NCBI RefSeq assembly: GCF_004364975.1
Contig: NZ_SOBW01000008.1
Location: 124,001 to 188,000 of the forward strand
Length of the DNA stretch: 64,000 nt
Direction of reading: 5' to 3'
Origin: Gelidibacter sediminis
GTDB lineage: Bacteria > Bacteroidota > Bacteroidia > Flavobacteriales > Flavobacteriaceae
Shown one piece after another: positions 14,956 to 22,375 of the stretch (its first letter is position 1; each line of letters starts with the position of its first letter). The position numbers and the translations under genes were made by a program. A model generated the notes under the pieces. The model saw nothing but the letters and a program-made list of their open reading frames with translations, was not told the origin of the DNA and made no database searches.

Positions 14956-16199
14956 TAGTGTGCTTTATTTGGTAATGTAATTGTAAAAGTACTCCCTTCT
15001 TTTTCTCTACTTGAAAACTCTATGGTGCCTCCTAAATGTTCTAAATGGCTTTTTACAATGTTAAGTCCAATGCCTGTACCCTGAATGTTTAACACGTTTT
15101 CAGCTCTAAAGTAACGATTGAAAATATTTTTTTGCTCAATCTCAGGGATGCCTATACCTTGGTCTTTGATAGTGAATACAGTTTGCATGTCATCTTGTAA
15201 AATTTTGATGTCAATATTTGTGTGTTCTGGCGAATATTTTATTGCATTATGAACCACATTGGATAAAGAGAGTTCTAAGATTTTTTCATCCTGATGTAAT
15301 GACATGTCGTCTATATTTTCTGGATAATTGATCTTTTGTCCATCTTTTAGAAGCATGTTGGCATTGTAAATAACCTCATTTAAAACCTTACTCAATTTAA
15401 AGGTTTTAAAAGTATAATTCACCTTTCCGGTCTCCAGTCGTTCTACTGAAAGGAAATCGTTAAGAATATTGTTGAGATAATGTACCTTATTGATAATTGT
15501 GTTGAGGTGCTTGTCGCGTTTTTCTTGTTGCTCTGCCAATTTGTACTTGCCTAATAAAACTGTGGATGTCAAAATGCCGCTTAATGGAGTTTTAAATTCG
15601 TGAGACACCAATGATAAAAACTTGGTTTTCAGTTCATTGAGTTCTATTTCCTTTTGAAGGGCAATTTGGGTCTCGGTCTCCGCCTTAATCCGTCGTTTAT
15701 TTTCAGTGTCCAGTTCAGAATTTACAACTTTAAGCTCCTCTACAATTTGGTGCAAGGTTTTAGTTCGTTCCTCAACTTTTTTCTCAAGTCTATTGTTAAG
15801 CTCTAAAACTTCCTGCTCTTGCTTTTTTCGATCGCTTATATCGATAATAAGCGACATCACATAAGTTTTGTCATAAATTTCAAAAGGGTTTAATCCAGCT
15901 TCGACAGGAAAAATAGAGCCATCCTTCCTTCTGCCATATATATCACGGCCTTTACCCATTTGTCTGCGTTCCTGTTTTTCCATGAACTCATTAAAATGGC
16001 CACCATGGCTGGCATGGTACCTTTGCGGAATTAAGGTATTGAGAGGCTGGCCTACAAGTTCATCTCTTGTATAGCCAAAAATAGTTTCAGCGGAAGTATT
16101 GATCTCTACAATGGTTTGGTTTTCATCTACTATGATGACGCCTTCGGATACCGCTCCTAATAGGGTTTTAAATACTTTTCTCTGATCTTGTTCAAACAT
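14955..16199 (-). CDS. PAS-domain sensor histidine kinase
   Basis: A 414-residue soluble kinase without membrane segments. Residues about 5-125 form a PAS domain, 123-190 a coiled coil, and the HisKA phospho-acceptor is His200 (SLVSHEFKTPLSG). The ATPase domain shows N318 (NVVHNAIKYSPEH), DQGIGIP (346-352) and GTGIGL (374-379). The PAS domain resembles that of FixL oxygen sensors in wording (LIPQRYHASHGGHF, GRRKDGSIFPVE). His65 and Arg85 fall where FixL has the haem ligand and its key Arg, but other FixL haem-pocket residues seem absent, so haem binding is uncertain. It is one base overlapped with the fused response regulator and is its obvious partner. A cytoplasmic redox or oxygen-linked signal is likely. 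Confidence 0.9.
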   Translation of the reverse strand: MFEQDQRKVFKTLLGAVSEGVIIVDENQTIVEINTSAETIFGYTRDELVGQPLNTLIPQRYHASHGGHFNEFMEKQERRQMGKGRDIYGRRKDGSIFPVEAGLNPFEIYDKTYVMSLIIDISDRKKQEQEVLELNNRLEKKVEERTKTLHQIVEELKVVNSELDTENKRRIKAETETQIALQKEIELNELKTKFLSLVSHEFKTPLSGILTSTVLLGKYKLAEQQEKRDKHLNTIINKVHYLNNILNDFLSVERLETGKVNYTFKTFKLSKVLNEVIYNANMLLKDGQKINYPENIDDMSLHQDEKILELSLSNVVHNAIKYSPEHTNIDIKILQDDMQTVFTIKDQGIGIPEIEQKNIFNRYFRAENVLNIQGTGIGLNIVKSHLEHLGGTIEFSSREKEGSTFTITLPNKAH

Positions 16200-16438
16200 A
16201 AATGGGAGCCAAAAAATACAATTGATAAAAATACAAAAATTAGGGATTATAAAAAGGATAATCCATAATATAAGACGAATATAAATAGTAGTAAATGTGC
16301 CACAATCAACATAAGTAAAGATGGTTAATTATGTAAAAGACTATTTTTATAAAAAGAAAATTTTTAGTTGGGAATAACTTACATTTAATGGTATGATGCG
16401 TGTATATAAATGATATAATTGTGTTTTTAGTGCTACCC
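16200..16438. other. Intergenic region between the kinase gene and the plus-strand lipoprotein gene
   Basis: An AT-rich divergent region. I see the expected room for a kinase promoter, but no clear -33/-7 pair on the minus strand and no hidden gene. The lipoprotein promoter follows at 16439-16481. Confidence 0.5.
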
Positions 16439-16481
16439 TGATAGATGTCATGGTAAAATGTCATTATTGTAATTATTTTTA
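16439..16481 (+). promoter_or_regulatory. Fnr-like box and -7 element of the RsiV-like lipoprotein gene
   Basis: TGATAGATGTCA (16439-16450) is followed by TATTTTTA (16474-16481), centred exactly 33 bp away. This is the same spacing as at the three USP promoters and marks this divergent gene as a likely regulon member. Confidence 0.58.
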
Positions 16482-16506
16482 TGAACAACATTTTTTAGTC
16501 CACATT

Positions 16507-17400
16507 ATGAGATATAGCTATATAGTGCTTCTAATATTTTTATTATTAAATTGTAAAAATGATAATCCTGAGCGCGGTTTTAATCAGATTAAGGATCAAG
16601 AAGAAATTCAATTATCAATTGATAGTGTGCCAATGCCCAAGGGGGCGATGGAATTGAATGAAAAGTCTGTCTCTATCGAGATGAAGCAAAAAGATCTTAT
16701 TCAAAAGAAAGACCAAAGATTAGCTTATGAGCCATTGTTAATTGAAAAAACATATATTGAAGTACGTAAAGATTATACCATCAATTTTAAATACCCGCTA
16801 TTGAACGAATCGCTCAAACCTACCCATGCTAATTTTAATCAATTTATTACCAATCATTACGTAAACATCAATAAAGCTATAGCCGATATTGACGCGAGTA
16901 AACTACTGTGTGATAGTATTGCATCCTTGAAATTTAGAGAAGACCGGTTTATAGATTATAAAATCTATATTGTTAATGACCAGCTGGTCAGTGTCCTTTT
17001 TTATAAAGAAAATTTTCAATCAGGCGCAATGCATCCGAGCTATTCCTTTGATTGTTTTAACTTTGATTTGAATAAAGGTCTTTTTATGAGCTTTGAAGAT
17101 TTTTTCAATCAAGGTTCTGAGGAAGAGGTTTTACACATCTTAAATCAAAAAATAATCAGTAATATTCAAAATGCGAACTTATATTACGACTGTTGGGAGG
17201 TTTCTTCATCTGACTTTTTTGCGAGTAAAAATAATTTTGTGGTCAATGATGATGTGGTCGAGTTTTATTTTGATGATTGTGTGATGTGTCCATCCTATAC
17301 GGGCTCTTATTCTATCGCGTTACCCCTTGAAGAGTTGTTGCCAGTATTGAAAAAATCCAATGCTGTACCATTAAATCTCAACGCCAAAGGTGGCAAATAG
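16507..17400 (+). CDS. Lipoprotein with RsiV/DUF3298-type domain
   Basis: A 297-residue protein with a lipoprotein signal (MRYSYIVLLIFLLLNC, Cys16) and a DUF4163/DUF3298-like extracytoplasmic domain. The pattern FQSGAMHPSYSFDCFNFDLNKGLFMSFEDFF is typical of DUF3298, and the conserved end of the domain is FYFDDCVMCPSYTGSYSIALPLEEL. The best-known relative, RsiV, binds lysozyme; other members have unknown roles in the cell envelope. The open frame reaches 16450, but ATG 16507 starts the signal peptide. It is divergent from the kinase gene and has an Fnr-like box upstream, so it may be an envelope part of the same stress response. Confidence 0.8.
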   Translation: MRYSYIVLLIFLLLNCKNDNPERGFNQIKDQEEIQLSIDSVPMPKGAMELNEKSVSIEMKQKDLIQKKDQRLAYEPLLIEKTYIEVRKDYTINFKYPLLNESLKPTHANFNQFITNHYVNINKAIADIDASKLLCDSIASLKFREDRFIDYKIYIVNDQLVSVLFYKENFQSGAMHPSYSFDCFNFDLNKGLFMSFEDFFNQGSEEEVLHILNQKIISNIQNANLYYDCWEVSSSDFFASKNNFVVNDDVVEFYFDDCVMCPSYTGSYSIALPLEELLPVLKKSNAVPLNLNAKGGK

Positions 17401-17466
17401 GGGTGTAGACATGGCCGTAAAATACTTAGAGGTAAACTCAAGGCTAAGCTTTAAATTTTTGAAATT

Positions 17467-18270
17467 ATGTTAACAAAAGATCTTAAAATTGGATTGGTTT
17501 TGTCTGGTGGTGGCATGAGAGGAGTTGCCCATATTGGCGTCATTAAAGCGCTAGAAGAACATCACATAGTTCCAACCCACATTGCTGCCTCTAGTGCGGG
17601 AGCTATTGTAGGGTCTTTGTATGCATATGGTTATACATGGGAAGAGATGTTAGCATTTTTTAAAGACGTTTCGTTATGGGGTTTTAGAAAATATGCAATT
17701 AAAAAGCCTGGATTGATGGATTCAGAAAAATTTTATGATGATATCAAACTGTATATTAAAGATGATGATTTTTCGTATTTGAAGAAAAAATTGTTTATTA
17801 CCGGAACCAATATTCTAAATGGGAAATTAAAAATTTTTGAGAAGGGAGAGTTGATTCTACCCGTTTTGGCATCGGCATCTTTTCCTGGGCTCTATGCACC
17901 AGTCAAAATTAAAAATGCGTATTATACTGATGGTGGAGCGCTTAACAATTTTCCCATAGAACCATTACAAGACCGATGCGATATTATAATTGGGGTTTAT
18001 GTTGATGGATTTGATGTGGTGTCCATCAAAGATTTAAAACACTCCCATAATGTGGTAGAGCGGGTGTTTAAAATTAAAGCGGCCATAGAAAATCAACCTA
18101 AATTTGATAGTTGTGATATTATGGTTGCCCCTAAAACATTGGATAAATATGGCACTTTTGATAAGAAAAATTGCGATGCTATCTTTAACATTGGCTATAA
18201 GGCCGCGATAGAAGCGCTTTCTAAGTTTAATATTGAAGATTTTAAGAATGCCCATAAACCTTCAAAATAG
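17467..18270 (+). CDS. Patatin-like phospholipase
   Basis: A 267-residue patatin-family serine lipase with no signal peptide. The glycine-rich oxyanion loop is SGGGMRGVAHIG (13-24). The nucleophile Ser43 is in ASSAG, where the usual first Gly of GxSxG is Ala. The catalytic Asp155 is in the DGG motif (TDGGALNNFPIEPL). The Ser-Asp dyad is therefore complete. Cytoplasmic patatins of this size are expected to cleave acyl chains from phospholipids or acyl-CoA; the substrate is unknown. It stands alone 66 bp after the RsiV-like lipoprotein gene. Confidence 0.92.
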   Translation: MLTKDLKIGLVLSGGGMRGVAHIGVIKALEEHHIVPTHIAASSAGAIVGSLYAYGYTWEEMLAFFKDVSLWGFRKYAIKKPGLMDSEKFYDDIKLYIKDDDFSYLKKKLFITGTNILNGKLKIFEKGELILPVLASASFPGLYAPVKIKNAYYTDGGALNNFPIEPLQDRCDIIIGVYVDGFDVVSIKDLKHSHNVVERVFKIKAAIENQPKFDSCDIMVAPKTLDKYGTFDKKNCDAIFNIGYKAAIEALSKFNIEDFKNAHKPSK

Positions 18271-18454
18271 CCTCATGCTTAATTATAAAATTATTGTCTA
18301 GGTCCTTTGTTTTTAGCAAACGATATAAATAGGCGTCACCCTGGGACATATGATGTTTGTATTTGTTTTGCAGAATGAATAGAAAAGTTTAATTTTCCTT
18401 CCAAATTGAAGTCATAGTATTGACGGCATCATTGAGATTTTTCAAAAATTAAGT

Positions 18455-19099
18455 ATGAAAACATATAAGGTCCATAAAGTAAATGTCAACACCATGAGCA
18501 TAAATGGTAGAGGGGATCATCCATTATGGAATCGAGCACATATGATAAATGACTTTTCTTCGCCATGGCATTTTGAATCTGTAGGGGATATCGAATTTCG
18601 AGCGATTCATGATGGGGAGACCTTGTTTTTATTCTATAAAGTACACGATAGTCAATTGCATATTGACAGCACTGATAATTCCAAGAAAAGCGTCGACAAT
18701 TCAGATAGGGTAGAACTGTTTTTAAGATCTGATGAGCATCTAAACCCTTATTATTGTTTGGAAATTGACCCATTGGCAAGAGTTCAGGATTTTATGGCAA
18801 GACCACAACGGCAATTTGATTTTTCATGGAATTGGCCAAAGGACGATATCGCTATAAAATCTTTTATTACCGAAACCTATTTTTGTGTGGAAGTAGCCCT
18901 TAGCATGAATTCTTTAAAGCAATTAGAACTAATTCAGAGTGATGGTAGCATCCAAGCTGGAATATATCGCGCAAAGTACAATCAACAGCAAAATGGTCAG
19001 TTTGAACCCACGTGGATTACCTGGGTAGATCCACAAACTGATACTCCAGAATTTCATACCGCTTCTTCCTTTGGTACATTTCTCTTAGAAGATTTTTAA
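18455..19099 (+). CDS. CBM9-like carbohydrate-binding protein
   Basis: A 214-residue protein resembling carbohydrate-binding module family 9 as found in Bacteroidota hypothetical proteins. The signs are WHFESVGDIEFRAIHDGETLFLFYKVHD, DNSDRVELFLRSDE and YYCLEIDPLARVQDF, then a beta-sandwich ending TWVDPQTDTPEFHTASSFG. No signal peptide is seen, which is odd for a sugar-binding module, so the protein would be cytoplasmic unless exported another way. Its stop overlaps that of the convergent lacI-type gene by 4 bp. An accessory role in handling glycans from the next cluster is possible but not shown. Confidence 0.75.
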   Translation: MKTYKVHKVNVNTMSINGRGDHPLWNRAHMINDFSSPWHFESVGDIEFRAIHDGETLFLFYKVHDSQLHIDSTDNSKKSVDNSDRVELFLRSDEHLNPYYCLEIDPLARVQDFMARPQRQFDFSWNWPKDDIAIKSFITETYFCVEVALSMNSLKQLELIQSDGSIQAGIYRAKYNQQQNGQFEPTWITWVDPQTDTPEFHTASSFGTFLLEDF

Positions 19100-20133
19100 G
19101 GTCGTAAAAAGGGTGTTACATTTTCTGAGTTGATAATATCTATAGGCAATAGAAATTTTTCAGGTATAGGTTTATCAAACACCAAATATTCTATAAGGTA
19201 TTTTAACCCTAGGTAAGCTTGTTGCCGCGGATTTTGATGGATCAGAAAATCGATGGTGCCCGTGTTGAGATAGTTTACATTATCACATAATAAATCATAA
19301 CCCACCAACTTAATATGCGTTTTATGTTCAGACTCTAAAAGCCGAGCCACGTGAAACGCTTTGGAGTTTGTTACAAACATTCCCTCTAAATTAGGATGAT
19401 CATTGATAAAGTCGCGAAGTTTATCTTCAGTTTCAATGTATTTTACCTTACAGGTTAATATGGTATTTTCAAAGTTATCTAGATTCTCAAAATAATTTCT
19501 AAAGCCCTTTTCCTTCTCTTGCATATGCACCGCATTTTTATATTTTTCGTCAATATGCACAATTGCCATATCGCCTTTATCGCTTATACTATGCAACAAC
19601 TTAGCGGCTATTCTTCCACTTTGATATAGATCTTGACCAATAAAACTTGCTGAAGAGGAGGTAATCTGGTTGTTAAATGTGCCTACTGGTATATTTAGAG
19701 ACTGATAATGTTTTAAAACACGAGTAGCTTCTTTATAAAACAATGGTACCATAAGAATAACGTCAGGCTCGGACTTTAACAGTTGTTCATTGCGTGTTAA
19801 AAAATCAGCGGTACTTGTGGGGTCGTATAAAAAGGTATTAATACGCACATCAAAGGCGCTAAACTCAGCTAAGGCACTATTGATACCATCCGTACATACG
19901 GCCCAATAGGCATCAATCTCAGGATCAGGTATTAAAATGCCAATATTAAATATTTTGTTGTTCTTTAAATTGCGCGCAATCAGATTAGGTTGGTAATTAA
20001 TTTCCGTCAGTAACGCTCTTACCTTGTCTTCTACGTCTTTCGCCACATTGCCTCTATTGTGGATGACCCTGTCCACAGTTCCTTTAGAAACCCCTGCCAA
20101 CTGTGCAATATCTTTAATGGTGTATTTTTTCAT
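19096..20133 (-). CDS. LacI-family transcriptional regulator
   Basis: A 345-residue LacI/GalR regulator. The N-terminal helix-turn-helix and hinge are clear: YTIKDIAQLAGVSKGTVDRVIHNRGNVAKDVEDKV, then NYQPNLIARNLKNN. The periplasmic-binding-protein-like domain follows (IGILIPDPEIDAYW, ILMVPLFYKEA, FVTNSKAFHVARLLE, LVGYDLL). Several upstream in-frame starts exist (20157, 20148); 20133 (MKKYTIKD) matches the family. It is transcribed away from the N-acetylhexosamine genes and probably controls them through the GTGTTCGAGCAC dyad in the shared intergenic region. The inducer may be a hexosamine or its phosphate. Confidence 0.9.
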   Translation of the reverse strand: MKKYTIKDIAQLAGVSKGTVDRVIHNRGNVAKDVEDKVRALLTEINYQPNLIARNLKNNKIFNIGILIPDPEIDAYWAVCTDGINSALAEFSAFDVRINTFLYDPTSTADFLTRNEQLLKSEPDVILMVPLFYKEATRVLKHYQSLNIPVGTFNNQITSSSASFIGQDLYQSGRIAAKLLHSISDKGDMAIVHIDEKYKNAVHMQEKEKGFRNYFENLDNFENTILTCKVKYIETEDKLRDFINDHPNLEGMFVTNSKAFHVARLLESEHKTHIKLVGYDLLCDNVNYLNTGTIDFLIHQNPRQQAYLGLKYLIEYLVFDKPIPEKFLLPIDIINSENVTPFLRP

Positions 20134-20180
20134 GATTGACATTTGTTTTGCATTCAATAGATGTTTATATTCGCATTACT

Positions 20181-20192
20181 GTGTTCGAGCAC
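20181..20192. promoter_or_regulatory. Candidate LacI operator
   Basis: GTGTTCGAGCAC is a near-perfect dyad with a central CG step, the form LacI-family proteins bind. It lies between the divergent lacI-type and nucleotidyltransferase genes, 17 bp upstream of the -33 element of the latter. Confidence 0.5.
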
Positions 20193-20208
20193 AATTTATG
20201 AAAATTCC

Positions 20209-20239
20209 TTGGTTATTTCAAATTCATATCTTAGGTTTG
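20209..20239 (+). promoter_or_regulatory. Promoter of the N-acetylhexosamine cluster
   Basis: TTG (20209-20211), 20 bp spacer, TAGGTTTG (20232-20239). A second weak dyad (TTGT...ACAA, 20237-20251) covers the start site and might be a further operator. Confidence 0.65.
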
Positions 20240-20328
20240 TGTTCAATACAACATTTTATTTGTAAGAAAGTCAGTGTTTTAGGGTTGATGCTCAATTGAT
20301 TAATTCCAAAACTAAAAAAAATAAAAAC

Positions 20329-21240
20329 ATGGTAAGAACAAACAAACCTACATTGGTCATTTTGGCTGCTGGAATGGGGAGTAGGTATGGCGGTTTAAAA
20401 CAGATAGATTCGTTTACACCCGAGGGTGATACGATCATTGATTTTTCAATATATGATGCCCTACAGGCCGGGTTTGGCAAGTTTGTTTTTATCATAAGAA
20501 AGAGTTTTGAAAACGAATTTAGAAGTCTCATCGATCATAAATTAAAAGGAAAAGCAGAGGTGGCTTATGTCTATCAAGAGTTTGACAGCGTTCCTAAAAA
20601 ATATATTGATCCCAATAGGACCAAACCATGGGGTACAGGTCATGCCTTGTTAATGGCAAAAGATGTGGTGCATGAAAATTTTGCAATTATCAATGCTGAT
20701 GATTTTTATGGCCGTGAAGCCTTTGAGGTCATGGCTAAGTCCCTATCTGAGAAAAGTGAGGAATCGTATGATTTTAACATGATGGCATACCTCCTTAAAA
20801 ACACAGTATCAGATCATGGACATGTAGCTCGTGGCGAATGTGATGTTGATGCCAATGGCTATTTAAAAGATGTGACTGAACGTACCCATATAGAAAAAAT
20901 AGATGGTAAGTTGATGCGAAAGGATGCCAATGGTAAGTGGCTTCCAATTGATGGAGATACCATTGTATCAATGAATTTTTGGGGGTTTACCCCAAAATGT
21001 TTTGAATTTGGAGGACAGCTGTTTGACGCGTTTTTGAAAGTTAATAAAAACAATCCGAAAGCTGAGTTTTTTATTCCTTACGTCGTCAATGAAATATTAA
21101 GATCAGACAAGGCCAGTGTAGAAGTTCTTAAATCTGATGCACAATGGTTTGGGGTGACTTATAAAGAAGATAAGGAAATAGTGGAGGCTGCTATAGGGAA
21201 GCTGAAGGCAAAAGGGGTGTATCCAAAAAAATTATGGTAG
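20329..21240 (+). CDS. Sugar-1-phosphate nucleotidyltransferase
   Basis: A 303-residue member of the NTP_transferase superfamily. The nucleotide-binding signature is at the N-terminus (VILAAGMGSRYGGLKQ), followed by a KPWGTGHALL segment and the metal-binding INADDFYG. It should join a sugar 1-phosphate to a nucleoside triphosphate. Its partner, 1 bp downstream, is a NahK-like N-acetylhexosamine 1-kinase, so GlcNAc-1-P or GalNAc-1-P with UTP is the likely pair of substrates, feeding UDP-sugar salvage. ATG 20329 is preferred over an upstream TTG. It is the first gene of the operon. Confidence 0.85.
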   Translation: MVRTNKPTLVILAAGMGSRYGGLKQIDSFTPEGDTIIDFSIYDALQAGFGKFVFIIRKSFENEFRSLIDHKLKGKAEVAYVYQEFDSVPKKYIDPNRTKPWGTGHALLMAKDVVHENFAIINADDFYGREAFEVMAKSLSEKSEESYDFNMMAYLLKNTVSDHGHVARGECDVDANGYLKDVTERTHIEKIDGKLMRKDANGKWLPIDGDTIVSMNFWGFTPKCFEFGGQLFDAFLKVNKNNPKAEFFIPYVVNEILRSDKASVEVLKSDAQWFGVTYKEDKEIVEAAIGKLKAKGVYPKKLW

Positions 21241-21241
21241 G

Positions 21242-22306
21242 ATGATGACAGAAAGATTAAAATTTGTTTTTGCACAATTTGAGCATGAGGCTGAATTTGA
21301 TTCCTACAAAGAATTGGCATCAGGCCATATCAATGATACCTATTTGATAAAGACTAAGCATAAACCCTATTATGTGTTGCAACGCATCAATCATGGGGTG
21401 TTTAAAGATGTGCCGGGGCTTATTGAAAATAAAATGATGATCAGTAATCACATTAAAGAAAAGCTTAGTCATTTGTCGCCAAAAAAACAAAATCGACGCA
21501 TTCTGAGATTTTATACCACCAAAACGGGTGACTCCTATTATAGGGGCGATGAAGGAAATTATTGGAACCTCATGCATTTTATTGATAAAAGTGTGACTCA
21601 TGAGTCTGTATCCAATACTGACATTGCTTACGAAGGCGGCCGATTATTAGGGCAATTTTTGACTTTGACAAGTGATTTTGAAGCGTCTAAATTAACTGAG
21701 GTGATACCAAAATTCCACGATATGTCTTTTAGATATTGGGAGTTTGAAGAGGCCAAACGATTGGCTACAAAGGAACGTTTGGAAACGGCCAAATCTTATA
21801 TAACGCTAGTAGAAAATGCTAAAGAGGAAATGCATATTCTTCAAAATTTAAAGGAATCTGGAGATATTAAAGTGCGCGTTACCCATAATGACACCAAAAT
21901 CTCTAACGTTTTATTTAATAAGCATGATAAAGGATTGTGTTTGATTGATACCGATACCGTGATGCCAGGAATTGTACATTACGATTTTGGAGATGCCATC
22001 CGTACCATTTGTAATACAGCCGCGGAGGATGAAAGGAATTTGGATTTGGTGGAGTTTAATATGGAATATTACAATGCCTTTACTAAGGGGTTTCTCAAGA
22101 AAATGAAGTCGGCATTATCGCCTACAGAACTGAAATACTTACCCTTGGGCGCGAAGACCATGATATTCATTATAGGGTTACGGTTTTTAACTGATTATCT
22201 CAATAACGATATTTATTTTAAAACAAAATACCCTGAGCATAATCTTGATCGTGCAAAGAATCAATTTAAATTATTACAAAGTTTGAGTGAAAAATTAGGT
22301 GTTTAA
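21242..22306 (+). CDS. NahK-like N-acetylhexosamine 1-kinase (APH family)
   Basis: A 354-residue aminoglycoside-phosphotransferase-fold kinase whose wording follows bifidobacterial NahK. Matches include SGHINDTYLIKT near 26, YVLQRINHGVFKDV, the Brenner motif VTHNDTKISNVLF with catalytic Asp and Asn, the metal motif DTDTVMPGIVHYDFGD, and KYPEHNLDRAKNQFKL at the end. NahK phosphorylates GlcNAc and GalNAc at C1. Only 1 bp separates it from the nucleotidyltransferase, pointing to a two-step salvage GlcNAc/GalNAc to UDP-sugar. AmgK-type kinases acting on N-acetylmuramate are an alternative, but the NahK-like motifs favour hexosamine. Confidence 0.85.
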   Translation: MMTERLKFVFAQFEHEAEFDSYKELASGHINDTYLIKTKHKPYYVLQRINHGVFKDVPGLIENKMMISNHIKEKLSHLSPKKQNRRILRFYTTKTGDSYYRGDEGNYWNLMHFIDKSVTHESVSNTDIAYEGGRLLGQFLTLTSDFEASKLTEVIPKFHDMSFRYWEFEEAKRLATKERLETAKSYITLVENAKEEMHILQNLKESGDIKVRVTHNDTKISNVLFNKHDKGLCLIDTDTVMPGIVHYDFGDAIRTICNTAAEDERNLDLVEFNMEYYNAFTKGFLKKMKSALSPTELKYLPLGAKTMIFIIGLRFLTDYLNNDIYFKTKYPEHNLDRAKNQFKLLQSLSEKLGV

Positions 22307-22375
22307 AGCAACGTAAACACTTTGAGCATTATAAAAACCGAGATTAACTATGCAACTAACCAAAACCCTGTAAAT

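Noticed and set aside
14955-16199. Calling the kinase a haem oxygen sensor (fixL)
   Set aside because: Only two of the expected FixL pocket residues appear to be kept, and many non-haem PAS domains share the same stretch, so only a likeness is reported.
18433-18444. TGAGATTTTTCA, another TGA-N6-TCA dyad
   Set aside because: It lies only 11 bp before the CBM9-like start codon, with no -7 element 33 bp away, so it does not fit the geometry of the four accepted sites.
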